NCBI RefSeq assembly: GCF_003716325.1
Contig: NZ_RDSR01000001.1
Span: 186,001 to 250,000, forward strand
Direction of reading: 5' to 3'
Origin: Cryobacterium tepidiphilum
GTDB taxonomy: Bacteria; Actinomycetota; Actinomycetes; Actinomycetales; Microbacteriaceae
DNA length: 64,000 bases
Shown piece after piece: positions 8,050 to 15,958 of the stretch. The notes under the pieces are model-generated. The model made no database searches. It had not been told where the DNA came from and saw nothing but the letters and a program-made list of their open reading frames with translations. The translations under genes were made by a program, and so were the position numbers. How positions within the stretch are numbered: the first letter of the stretch is position 1; every line of letters starts with the position of its first letter.

Positions 8050-8988
8050 ATGATGAACTCACCCGAAAATGTTGTTCCGCTCCCCGGCGTTTCCGTCGTC
8101 ATCGCGACGCGGGGACGGCCCCAACTGCTGCGCGCCGCCGTGCGTGCGATCCTCGCGCAGGACTATGCCGGGGACGTGGACGTGGTCGTCGTGTACGACC
8201 GCATCGAGATCGACCCGCTCGACGATATCGCCGTGCCCGAAGGGCGTCGACTGAAGACCACCGCGAACGTGCGCGCACCCGGGCTCGCCGGCGGTCGCAA
8301 CACCGGCATCCTGGCGACTAGCGGCGAACTCGTGGCCTTCTGCGACGACGACGACGAGTGGCTGCCGGGCAAGCTGGGCCGGCAGGTGGAAACGTGGCAG
8401 GCCGATCCCGGCGCGATCATGGTGGCCACCGGCATCCGCATCGAAACCGGCGAACAGAGCCACGTGCGACTGCCGCCGGACCGGGTCGAATTCGCGGACC
8501 TGCTGCTGTCGCGCATCACGGAGCTCCACCCGTCTTCCTTCCTCATGCGGCGGTCGGACCTGCTCGGCCAGGTTGGGCTGGTCGATGAGGAGCTCCCCGC
8601 CTCATACGGGGAGGATTACGACCTGCTGCTGCGCATGGCGCGTCAGGGGCACGTGCTCGCCGTGCGGGAGCCGCTCGTCATCGTGCACTGGGACCGCGCC
8701 TCCTTCTTCTCCGAGAAATGGCGCGGCATCGCCGACGGCCTCAGCTACCTGCTTGCAAAGCACCAGCGCTTCGCGGAGTCCCCCAAGGGATCCGCGCGGA
8801 TCGAGGGTCAGGTCGCCTTCGCCTTCGCGGCGCTCGGCGACCGGGGCGACGCCTGGCAGTGGGCGCTCCGCACGATCCGTCACGACGCCTTCCAGCTGCG
8901 CGCATACGCGGCGGTCGCCATCGCGTCCCGCGTCGTGCCCGCCGGACCGCTCGTGCGCCTCGTCAACAGCCGCGGCCGCGGCCTCTGA
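8050..8988 (+). CDS. Family 2 glycosyltransferase
   Basis: 312 residues. GT-A fold features: VSVVIATRGRPQLLRAAVRAIL at the start, AGGRNTGILATSGELVAFCDDDDEWLPGK with the acidic DxD-type metal/nucleotide-sugar site, then a conserved acidic region (PASYGEDYDLLLRMARQG) typical of GT2 acceptor sites. No membrane segment, so it should act on the cytoplasmic face, adding a sugar from a nucleotide donor to the growing lipid-linked unit. It follows the ligase-like gene by 32 bp. Donor and acceptor cannot be deduced. The gene is convergent with the GH16 gene, with a strong hairpin between them. Confidence 0.88.
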   Translation: MMNSPENVVPLPGVSVVIATRGRPQLLRAAVRAILAQDYAGDVDVVVVYDRIEIDPLDDIAVPEGRRLKTTANVRAPGLAGGRNTGILATSGELVAFCDDDDEWLPGKLGRQVETWQADPGAIMVATGIRIETGEQSHVRLPPDRVEFADLLLSRITELHPSSFLMRRSDLLGQVGLVDEELPASYGEDYDLLLRMARQGHVLAVREPLVIVHWDRASFFSEKWRGIADGLSYLLAKHQRFAESPKGSARIEGQVAFAFAALGDRGDAWQWALRTIRHDAFQLRAYAAVAIASRVVPAGPLVRLVNSRGRGL

Positions 8989-9003
8989 TCCCGCCCCTTA
9001 ACG

Positions 9004-9064
9004 CGCGAGTGCGCAGTTTCCGCCGGAAAGCCTCTCGGTTGCCGGCAGAAACTGCGCACTCGCG
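9004..9064. terminator. Long hairpin between convergent genes
   Basis: Arms CGCGAGTGCGCAGTTTC (9004-9020) and its complement (9048-9064) are perfect over 17 bp and extend inward by about five more with one mismatch (GCCGG/CCGGC). There is no T-run, so it may act as a bidirectional terminator or belong to a palindromic intergenic repeat family. Confidence 0.6.
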
Positions 9065-9072
9065 GATGGGGA

Positions 9073-10716
9073 CTAGCGCTGGTAGACCCGCACATAGTCG
9101 ACCTGGTACTTGGCAGGGAACGCGGTGTCGGCGTCAGGCGATCCGGGCCAGCTCCCGCCCACGGCCATGTTCAGGCGCAGGTAGAAGTCGCCGGAGAAAG
9201 CCTTGTCGATCCACGACGTCGTGTCCTTCGTCCGCGTGTAGGTGAGGTTGCCGTCGACGTACCACTTGATCGAGCCGGGCTCCCACTCCACGGCGAAGTC
9301 GTGGAATCCGTCGGCGTAGCTGCCCGACGGCGTCTTGTAGACGTTCACCTGCATCGGGTAGGTGGGCACGTAGTCGTAGTGGATGGTCTGGCTGACCTTA
9401 TTGGCTTCAGAGGCGTTGTTCTTGCTGGTGCCGACCACCTCGAGGATGTCGAGCTCACCGAGGCTGCCCGACGTGGGGCGCATCCAGAACGCGGGCCACA
9501 GCCCCTTCGAGGAGCCCGGCGTGGTGGGCAGCTTGGCGCGGATTTCGAACCGGCCGTACTCGAAGTCCATCTTGTTCTTCGTGTTCATCATCGCCGAGGT
9601 GTAGGAGCGCCCGTTCGGGAACCGGGAGTCGTGCGAGCCGCACGTGATCGGCGAGGACTCCTTACGGGCCGAGATGGTGAGGAGGCCGTCGGATTCCTTG
9701 ATGTTCTCCGGCCGATCCATGAGGCACGCGAGTTCCTTGTTGCCGTCGCCGTAGGTGGAGTTGTTCTCGACGGTCCAGGCGTTGCGGTCGATCGTGGTGT
9801 CGTTGAACTCGTCGCTCCAGGCGAGCTTCCAACCCGAGGGCGCGGCCGGCGAGGAGGTCTTGGCCGGTGCGACAGCGGCGGGTGAGGCGGATGTCGTCGG
9901 GGCCGGCTGCGAGGCGGCGGCCTCGGTCTGCGCGGCGGCGTCGGCCGCGACATCCGGAGCCGTCGTGGGCGTCTCGGTGGCCTTGGCCGACGGCTTCGTC
10001 GTGGGCTCGGAGGTGGACTTGGCAGAGGGCTTCGCGGTGGGCTTGGCGGTGGCCTTTGCCGTCGCGGTCGCGGTGGGCGCAGCGCTGGCTGTGCTCGCGG
10101 GGGTGACGTCGACGAGGGTCACGTCGTCGATCACCATCCCGCGGTCGCGGTCGACCCCATAGCCCAGGATGCCGAGATCCAGCGACGACGCGTTGCTGCG
10201 TGCGGTGTAGTCGGCGGTGATCTTCTTCCAGCCGGTGCTCTTCGGCTTGCTCGCAGCCTGCTCGGTGCCCACGACGTGGTCGCGGTGGTTCTTCTCGTAC
10301 AGGCGGAGGGCCACGGAGCGCCCGAGCTTCTCGACGCGCACCCAGGCCGTAGCGCGATAGGTGTGCTTGGCGACGACATTCTCGACCGGCGTCCGGCGTT
10401 CCCAAAGCGCCACCGTGCTCGCGGCGTGCGACGTGCTGGTCACGCGCACGGCACGGTCGTCGCCGCGGCCGTCAGCGCTTGACAGGCGCGTGTTTTTCGC
10501 CCCGGTCCAGCCTGCGTTGCTGCTCGCGAAGGTGCCGTTGGAGACGAGGTTCTTCCCCGTCTCAGGCTGTTCGGCCTGGGCGGCAAGGCCGGTCAGGCCG
10601 GCACCAGCGACGGCGGCGATGGCGAGCGCGCTGATTCCCGCGCGACGAAGGGGAAGCCCGCCCTTCACGGTACGACCGGCCGCCTTCTGGGCGTGCCTGG
10701 GCCTGGATTTTGACAT
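9073..10716 (-). CDS. Secreted family 16 glycoside hydrolase with N-terminal carbohydrate-binding domain
   Basis: 547 residues from ATG 10716, preceded by GAGGAG with ideal spacing. There is a basic N-terminus and signal peptide (ISALAIAAVAGAGLTGLAAQA), a beta-sandwich domain of CBM4/9-like style (NLVSNGTF... about residues 54-205), an Ala/Thr/Lys/Pro linker (about 210-295) and a GH16 catalytic domain. The catalytic signature is ELDILE (E-x-D-x-x-E), preceded by GLWPAFWM. Family members cleave beta-1,3- or beta-1,3/1,4-glucans, galactans or related chains. It sits in a polysaccharide locus, so it could trim the cell's own polymer or digest external beta-glucan; the sequence does not decide. 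Confidence 0.9.
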   Translation of the reverse strand: MSKSRPRHAQKAAGRTVKGGLPLRRAGISALAIAAVAGAGLTGLAAQAEQPETGKNLVSNGTFASSNAGWTGAKNTRLSSADGRGDDRAVRVTSTSHAASTVALWERRTPVENVVAKHTYRATAWVRVEKLGRSVALRLYEKNHRDHVVGTEQAASKPKSTGWKKITADYTARSNASSLDLGILGYGVDRDRGMVIDDVTLVDVTPASTASAAPTATATAKATAKPTAKPSAKSTSEPTTKPSAKATETPTTAPDVAADAAAQTEAAASQPAPTTSASPAAVAPAKTSSPAAPSGWKLAWSDEFNDTTIDRNAWTVENNSTYGDGNKELACLMDRPENIKESDGLLTISARKESSPITCGSHDSRFPNGRSYTSAMMNTKNKMDFEYGRFEIRAKLPTTPGSSKGLWPAFWMRPTSGSLGELDILEVVGTSKNNASEANKVSQTIHYDYVPTYPMQVNVYKTPSGSYADGFHDFAVEWEPGSIKWYVDGNLTYTRTKDTTSWIDKAFSGDFYLRLNMAVGGSWPGSPDADTAFPAKYQVDYVRVYQR

Positions 10717-11046
10717 GCGAATTCTCCTCAACGCAACGACGAACAAGCGTGGGGGAGCCACATAGGCATGACTGGACGCCAGGCGTCGCATCCGTTCCTG
10801 GGGCAGGAACAGCGTGCATGATGCCGGGCCGCCGAGGCGCGCCACGAAGGGCGGTACTCGGGACGCAGGACATCAGCTCGTCCCCCCCCAGAGGATGGTG
10901 GCACGTCGATACTCCTCAATGCCAATTCTGTGACCCCTTAATGGGGGACTCCCAGAATGGTTGGAGGACGTAGCGTACAATGCGGCATCCCCGCACCCCT
11001 CGCTGGGGGAGGCGAGGGATGCGGGGACGGTCTGGGGGTGCGAGCC
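10717..11046. other. Intergenic region upstream of GH16 gene
   Basis: 330 bp without a convincing gene. It contains the GH16 leader with its ribosome site, a short inverted repeat CCCCTTAATGGGG (10934-10946) and the hairpin annotated at 10989-11026. Confidence 0.6.
10989..11026 (-). terminator. Hairpin terminator downstream of cytidylyltransferase gene
   Basis: CCCCGCACCCCTCGC (10989-11003) pairs with GCGAGGGATGCGGGG (11012-11026), 15 bp with one wobble, 20 bp past the stop of the minus-strand gene. It lacks a clear T-tract. Confidence 0.6.
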
Positions 11047-11544
11047 CTACGGCATGGCCGCGCTCGCGGTCTGGCTCACGGCCTGACTCACCGCGCCGGT
11101 CGCCTGGCTGACGAGTGCATTCAGGGCGCCGCGGAGCAGGGTGCTCGAGGTGGACAGCGTGTACGGGAAGTAGACGATGTCCACGCCGTACCGGGCGAAT
11201 TCCCGCTCCAGGCGGAGCCCCTTCTCGGTGCCCTGCCAGTCGTCGCCCTTGAAGAAGACGTCGAAGCGGAGTTCCTTCCAGGTGTCGAGTTTGTCGGGCA
11301 GCACCTCGGGGATCGCTTCATCGACGTAGGAGATGTGCTGCACGATCTCCAACCGCTCGGCCAGGGGAACCACCGGTGGCCGCCCCTTGTTCAGCAGCAG
11401 CATCTCATCGGAGACGACGCCGGCGATGAGGTAGTCGCAGTGGCTCTTCGCGTGCCGCAGCAGGTTGAGGTGCCCGATGTGGAACAGGTCGAAGGCGCCC
11501 GCGGCATAGCCGACCCGTTCCGCGTGGTCGCGCGTGGTTGACAT
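11047..11544 (-). CDS. TagD-like cytidylyltransferase
   Basis: 165 residues. The start has GYAAGAFDLFHIGHLNLLRHAK, with the HxGH nucleotide-binding motif of the cytidylyltransferase superfamily, followed by CDYLIAGVVSDE and FKGDDWQGTEKG. This is closest in style to glycerol-3-phosphate cytidylyltransferase (TagD), which makes CDP-glycerol, although ethanolamine-phosphate or FAD-synthase-like relatives share the fold; the usual RTxGxSTT ending is replaced here by STSSTLLRGALNAL. ATG 11544 overlaps the stop of the upstream sugar-phosphate transferase gene by one base (TGATG), implying coupled translation. With a TagA-like enzyme nearby this suggests a glycerol-phosphate-containing polymer or decoration. 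Confidence 0.75.
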   Translation of the reverse strand: MSTTRDHAERVGYAAGAFDLFHIGHLNLLRHAKSHCDYLIAGVVSDEMLLLNKGRPPVVPLAERLEIVQHISYVDEAIPEVLPDKLDTWKELRFDVFFKGDDWQGTEKGLRLEREFARYGVDIVYFPYTLSTSSTLLRGALNALVSQATGAVSQAVSQTASAAMP

Positions 11545-13097
11545 CAATACGCTCCTTCGGGCCTCAGCACGGTCTTGATGGTTCGCCAGATGATCATCAG
11601 ATCGCCGGTGAGCGACCAGTTCTCGACGTAGTACAGGTCGAGGCGCACGCTGTCTTCCCAGCTGAGGTTGGACCGGCCGTTGACCTGCCACATTCCGGTG
11701 AGGCCGGGCTTGATGTACAGCCGGCGGTGAACGTGGCGCTCGTAGCACTCCACCTCCTTGGGGAGCGGGGGGCGCGGTCCGACCAGGCTCATCTCGCCCA
11801 CGAGGATGTTCCAGAGCTGGGGGACCTCATCGAGCGAGTACTTCCGAAGGATGCGGCCCACCCGCGTGATGCGCGGGTCGTTGCGGATCTTGAACAGCAC
11901 GCCGGAGGCTTCGTTCTTGTCGAGCAGGGAGGCGAGGTCGTCCTCCGCCGTCTGCACCATCGACCGGAACTTGACCATGTGGAACGGCTTGCCCGTGCGC
12001 CCGCAGCGCTCCTGAAAGAAGAGCACCGGGCCGGGGCTGTCCAGCTTGATGAGGATCGCGATGGCGAGCAGCACGGGGAGCAGCACCAGCAGTCCCATCG
12101 CGGCGGCGACGGCGTCGAAGGTGCGCTTCATCACGTGCTTCGTTCCCTCGAACCGGGGGATCTCGACGTGGATGAGCGGAAGGCCCTCGACCGGGCGGAA
12201 GTGGATGCGGGGACCCGCGACATCCGTCAGCCGGCTGGAGAGGACCAGTTCGGCCGATGTGCCCTCCAGGCCCCAGCCCAGATTGCGGATGTACTGGCTG
12301 CCGCCGCTGGGGTTGCCGGCGACGATGACGGAGTCGACCCCCAGTTCCGCGGCGGCGGCGGGGACGTTGTCGTAGTCGGCGACGACGGGAACCTGCTGGT
12401 CCCGGCCGCTCACGGCAGCGATGTCGCCGCCTTCCAGGGCCACACCGACCACGTGATAGGCCGCCCCGGATTTCTCGCCGATCTGGCGCACCACGTATTC
12501 GACATCGTCGCGGTTGCCTACCACGATGGCGCGGGCGAGGTAGTGCCCGAAGTGGCGCTGGCGTAGCAGCCACTTGCGCCACAGCCAGCGTTCAACGGTG
12601 AGCCCGGCGACCCCGAGCGGCAGCGCGAGGATGAAATACCCGCGGGCGATGTCGACCTGGAACACGAGGAAGCCGATCGCCAGCAGCCCGAAGGCCAGCG
12701 CGCTGGCGTTGATCACCTGCTTGTACTCGGTCGCACCGACGCCCACCACCCGCGAGTCTCGGGTGTGCAGGGCGCTCAGGGTGGCGAGCCATGCGACGAC
12801 GATGACAGCCGACACCATCCAGTACTCCACGACGGGCGAGGTGCCAACGGATGTCTGCGCGCCGGCCACGCCGAAGCGCGCCACGAGGGCGACGGTCACG
12901 GCGGCGACGATGACCGTGAAGTCCGTCGCGCGTAGCCGGTTCCGGTAGCGCCGGGCCCAGGTGAGCCCGGACTCCCGGCTGTCGGCCGTGAGCGTCGGTG
13001 TCACCGGTGCGAGGGTGTCGACGAGCCGCAACTTCGGAACCCGGCGCCCGAAGGCGGGGGCGCCGATGAGGGGGAGGCGAGGCTTGAGATCGCTCAT
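11544..13097 (-). CDS. Undecaprenyl-phosphate sugar phosphotransferase, WbaP/WcaJ type
   Basis: 517 residues from ATG 13097 (GAGGGGGTG upstream; a GTG at 13199 is also open). Four or five N-terminal membrane helices are followed by a CoA-binding-like Rossmann segment (ARAIVVGNRDDVEYVV) and the C-terminal catalytic domain: KRTFDAVAAAMGLL, SPGPVLFFQERCGRTGKPF, MVKFRSM, LRKYSLDEVPQLWNIL, MSLVGPRPPLP and IKPGLTGMWQVNGRS. This is the complete signature of polyprenyl-phosphate hexose-1-phosphate transferases that begin repeat-unit synthesis on undecaprenyl phosphate. It is the initiating step for the locus. It is probably transcribed with the TagD-like gene from the promoter region 13100-13400. Confidence 0.93.
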   Translation of the reverse strand: MSDLKPRLPLIGAPAFGRRVPKLRLVDTLAPVTPTLTADSRESGLTWARRYRNRLRATDFTVIVAAVTVALVARFGVAGAQTSVGTSPVVEYWMVSAVIVVAWLATLSALHTRDSRVVGVGATEYKQVINASALAFGLLAIGFLVFQVDIARGYFILALPLGVAGLTVERWLWRKWLLRQRHFGHYLARAIVVGNRDDVEYVVRQIGEKSGAAYHVVGVALEGGDIAAVSGRDQQVPVVADYDNVPAAAAELGVDSVIVAGNPSGGSQYIRNLGWGLEGTSAELVLSSRLTDVAGPRIHFRPVEGLPLIHVEIPRFEGTKHVMKRTFDAVAAAMGLLVLLPVLLAIAILIKLDSPGPVLFFQERCGRTGKPFHMVKFRSMVQTAEDDLASLLDKNEASGVLFKIRNDPRITRVGRILRKYSLDEVPQLWNILVGEMSLVGPRPPLPKEVECYERHVHRRLYIKPGLTGMWQVNGRSNLSWEDSVRLDLYYVENWSLTGDLMIIWRTIKTVLRPEGAY

Positions 13098-13415
13098 TCT
13101 GCCGTCACCCCCTCGCGCACGTGAGGGCGCCGTCTGGCGCGGAGGCCTGGCGGAGTCGCGGTCTGATCGGGCAAGATGGGTCGACGGAGCCGCCGACACG
13201 TCGTGGACGTAGTCACGTTGGTTCCCTGCATTTCGGGTTTACAGGTTCAATACGGGATCACATCGGGCGAGGGCCTAGGGAACCCGTTGCCGTCCGTGGA
13301 AGATAAGTGACGCTTTCTCACTTAGCCACGGTGTGAACATACCTCACTTTTACCGTGGTGTGCTGTAACCCGAAAGGGGGGCAACCGTCGGTCACGGCCG
13401 GTGGGCACCCGGCAC
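13098..13415. promoter_or_regulatory. Repeat-rich intergenic control region
   Basis: 318 bp without a gene. AAGTGA-N7-TCACTT occurs at 13305-13323 and CCACGGT-N19-ACCGTGG at 13326-13358; CTCACTT appears twice (13317 and 13343). It lies upstream of the sugar-transferase operon and downstream of the DapA-like gene, so these are candidate operator sites for the polysaccharide genes. Confidence 0.4.
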
Positions 13416-14309
13416 TCAGGCGGCGAGGTCCAGTTCGTCGACGACGCGGGCGATGCGCGCGCGGGCGTCGGCGTCGAGTCCGCGGAGCGGGCGCGGCAGT
13501 GACGGGGTCGACACTAGTTGAAGGTGTTCGGCGATGGCCGCGGTCACCCTCAGGCTCCCGAACTGTGCGAAGAGATCCCACAACGGCTGCAGGCGTGCCG
13601 ATTCCGCCAGGGCGGCGGCGTGGTCGCCTGTGTGCGCGGCGCGGGAGATGGCCAGCGCCGGGGCGGGCAGCGTGCCGGCGATGACCGAGTACCAGGCGTC
13701 GCATCCGGCTGCGAGCCCGACTGCGGCAGACCCGTCGCCGGAGATGCCGATGCCGACGTGGTCGGGAATGCGGCTGCGGATGTCTTGGACGCGTTGCCGC
13801 GCCGCTGCCGGCTGACTCGGCACCGGCGGGATCTTGATCGAGGCGACTCGGGGGAGTTCTGCGATGCGGGCGTAGAGGTCGTCGGAGAAGGTGACGTGCG
13901 TGGTGCCGGGGTTGTCGTACACGACCAGCGGAATCGAGAGGTCGGCCGTGACGTCTTCGTAGAGTCCGAAGACGTCGTCGTCGGTGAGGGGCTGGTACGA
14001 CATCGGCGCGAGCAGCACGGCGGATGCCCCTGCCTCCTGGGCGTCGTCGGCGAGGGCCTGGACGAGGGACGTGCGCAAGGCGCCGATCCCGACAATGACC
14101 GGAGTGCTCCCAGCGTGCTGCACGGCGGATCGTGCCACACGGCTGCGCTCGGCGCGGTCGAGGTACGCGTAGGAGCCGGTCGAGCCGAGCGCCGTGATCG
14201 AATCGACGCCGGAGCGCGCGAGCCGCGACACCAGGCGAGCGTACGCATCCTCGTCGAACTCGTCGTCGCGTAAGGGGGTCAGGGGAAACGCGCTCAGACC
14301 GGTGAACAC
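13416..14309 (-). CDS. Dihydrodipicolinate synthase/N-acetylneuraminate lyase family aldolase
   Basis: 297 residues from GTG 14309, with AAGGAGAG six bases upstream. TIM-barrel family features: a GSTGSYAYL loop in place of the usual GTTGE, PVIVGIGALRT, PLVVYDNPGTTH with the conserved tyrosine, and ASIKIPPV with the Schiff-base lysine; GISGDGS follows. Substrate is unclear; the altered GTTGE loop and the context argue against the housekeeping lysine-pathway enzyme. It is divergent from an XRE-cupin regulator and an EamA exporter, which could form a small catabolic or export module for a keto- or amino acid. Confidence 0.82.
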   Translation of the reverse strand: MFTGLSAFPLTPLRDDEFDEDAYARLVSRLARSGVDSITALGSTGSYAYLDRAERSRVARSAVQHAGSTPVIVGIGALRTSLVQALADDAQEAGASAVLLAPMSYQPLTDDDVFGLYEDVTADLSIPLVVYDNPGTTHVTFSDDLYARIAELPRVASIKIPPVPSQPAAARQRVQDIRSRIPDHVGIGISGDGSAAVGLAAGCDAWYSVIAGTLPAPALAISRAAHTGDHAAALAESARLQPLWDLFAQFGSLRVTAAIAEHLQLVSTPSLPRPLRGLDADARARIARVVDELDLAA

Positions 14310-14364
14310 CGTGGCTCTCCTTCTCGCGACGGGCGGGATCCGCTCCAGTATACGAGTGCACGTC

Positions 14365-14384
14365 TAGTGCAGTATTCTGCACTA
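14365..14384 (+). promoter_or_regulatory. Palindromic operator over a leaderless promoter
   Basis: TAGTGCAGTATTCTGCACTA has 8-bp arms around TATT. The -10 hexamer TATTCT (14373-14378) lies inside it and the ATG of the regulator follows exactly six bases later. Direct autoregulation by the downstream XRE protein is the natural inference. Confidence 0.6.
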
Positions 14385-14990
14385 ATGGACAGGACCGCCA
14401 CTGCCCTCGCCGAGGCGATCGGGGCGCGCATCAAGAACGAGCGCCAGGCGCGCCGATGGACGCTCGACCGCCTCGCGGAGGTCGCCGGGCTGAGCAGGCG
14501 CACGGTGGTCGCGATGGAGCAGGGTGCCGCGAATCCCAGCGTCGGAAGCCTGCTCAGGATCAGCGACGCCCTCGGCATCGGGCTACCCGCGCTGGTGGAG
14601 CCGCCGTCGCTGAAGCCGGTGAAGGTCACCCGCCGGGGCGAGGGCGCGACGCTGTGGCGGAGCGGCTCGGGCGGCTGTGGTGTGCTGGTGGCAGGCACCG
14701 AACCGCCGGACGTGGTCGAATTGTGGGATTGGACGCTGGCCGGCGGAGACCGCCACGACAGCGAGGCCCACGCGGCCGGCACTCGCGAGCTCATCCAGGT
14801 GCAGGAGGGGTGCCTCCTCATCGAGGCCGCGGGCCAGTCGGTCACGCTGGAGGCGGGTGACGCCATGGGGTTCCCCGGCGACGCCGCGCACGCCTACATC
14901 AACCCGGGCCAGGCATCCGCTCGGTTCTCGCTGGTCGTCTTCGAGCCGGGCGTCGGTTCGCCCGCGCGACCGGGGGCCACGGGTGCGTGA
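14385..14990 (+). CDS. XRE family regulator with C-terminal cupin
   Basis: 201 residues. The N-terminal helix-turn-helix (about residues 15-68) reads RIKNERQARRWTLDRLAEVAGLSRRTVVAMEQG then PSVGSLLRISDALG, a classic XRE domain. The C-terminal half is a cupin: HDSEAHAAGTRELIQVQEG, ITLEAGD-like turn and a final AHAYINPG segment, which likely binds a small ligand or metal. It overlaps the EamA gene by 8 bp. The start ATG is immediately at the expected transcript start of a palindrome-embedded -10, so the mRNA is probably leaderless. Likely controls itself, the exporter and possibly the divergent aldolase. Confidence 0.9.
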   Translation: MDRTATALAEAIGARIKNERQARRWTLDRLAEVAGLSRRTVVAMEQGAANPSVGSLLRISDALGIGLPALVEPPSLKPVKVTRRGEGATLWRSGSGGCGVLVAGTEPPDVVELWDWTLAGGDRHDSEAHAAGTRELIQVQEGCLLIEAAGQSVTLEAGDAMGFPGDAAHAYINPGQASARFSLVVFEPGVGSPARPGATGA

Positions 14991-15876
14991 CCCGGCCGGC
15001 CTGGGGCGGTTCCGGGTGCCGCAGCGGATGCCGGTGCCTCCGTGGGCGCTCGCGGTGACGGCGATGCTGTCGGTGCAGCTGGGGTCCGCGCTCTCGGTCG
15101 GCCTGATCGCAGAAGTCGGAGCGGCCGGTACCGCGTGGCTCCGGCTCAGCGTGGGCGCGGTGATCTTCGTGCTCCTCGCGCCACCTCCGCTGCGGATGGT
15201 TCGTCGGAGGGACGTCTCCGCGCTCCTGGGCCTCGGCGTGGCGACCGGGATCGTGACGATGGCGTTCCTGGCGGCGATCGAACGCATTCCGCTCGGCACG
15301 GCCGTCGCCATCGAATTCCTCGGGCCCCTGACCGTCGCCGCAGTGCGGAGCCATAACGCGAAAGCCCTCCTCTGGCCCCTGACCGCGCTGCTCGGCGTCA
15401 TCCTGCTCACCGAACCCTGGCTCGGCGAGGTCGACATCGTCGGAATCGGATTCGCTGTCGTCTCCGGCGTCGGCTGGGGCACCTACATCGTGCTCACGCA
15501 GCGTGTCGGTGATCGCTTCAGCGGCATCACGGGGCTCTCATTCACCATCCCGATCGCCGCGCTGACCGCGGCGATTGTCGGAGTCCCGCAGGCCGCTGGC
15601 CACATCAGCCTCGCGATCCTGGTCGCCGCAGCGGGCCTCGCGCTACTGCTTCCGGTGCTCCCCTTCGCGCTGGAGATGATCGCCCTGCGTCACCTCACGC
15701 CGCACGCCTTCGGGACGCTGATGGCTCTCGAGCCGGCGTTCGGCGTGCTGCTCGGGCTGGTCGTGCTGGGGCAGCAGCCCTCTGCCACCCAGGTCCTCGG
15801 CATCCTGCTCGTCGTTCTCGCCGGCGCCGCAGCGCAGCGCCGGGGCCGGCGGGGTGCGAGCCCGACAGGCGTCTGA
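14983..15876 (+). CDS. EamA/RhtA-like amino acid or metabolite exporter
   Basis: 297 residues with about ten membrane helices in two EamA halves, e.g. GLIAEVGAAGTAWLRLSVGA in the first and GIGFAVVSGVGWGTYIVLTQR in the second, ending ALEPAFGVLLGLVVLGQQPS. The pattern is close to RhtA (threonine/homoserine exporter) and other drug/metabolite transporters. GTG 14983 was chosen because it overlaps the regulator stop by 8 bp and follows GGGGGCC; an ATG at 15028 is the next option. Its coupling to an XRE-cupin regulator suggests ligand-induced export. Confidence 0.85.
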   Translation: MRDPAGLGRFRVPQRMPVPPWALAVTAMLSVQLGSALSVGLIAEVGAAGTAWLRLSVGAVIFVLLAPPPLRMVRRRDVSALLGLGVATGIVTMAFLAAIERIPLGTAVAIEFLGPLTVAAVRSHNAKALLWPLTALLGVILLTEPWLGEVDIVGIGFAVVSGVGWGTYIVLTQRVGDRFSGITGLSFTIPIAALTAAIVGVPQAAGHISLAILVAAAGLALLLPVLPFALEMIALRHLTPHAFGTLMALEPAFGVLLGLVVLGQQPSATQVLGILLVVLAGAAAQRRGRRGASPTGV

Positions 15877-15958
15877 CGGTAGGCTGCTGCCGACCTGGGC
15901 TGCGTTGGAAACCGCACCTCCGCCATTCCGAGTCGTTCCCGATGATGCGAGGATCCGA

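Noticed and set aside
13416-14309. Assigning the aldolase as dapA of lysine synthesis
   Set aside because: The GTTGE loop is replaced by GSTGSY and the neighbours are a regulator and exporter, so a housekeeping dapA label is not supported.
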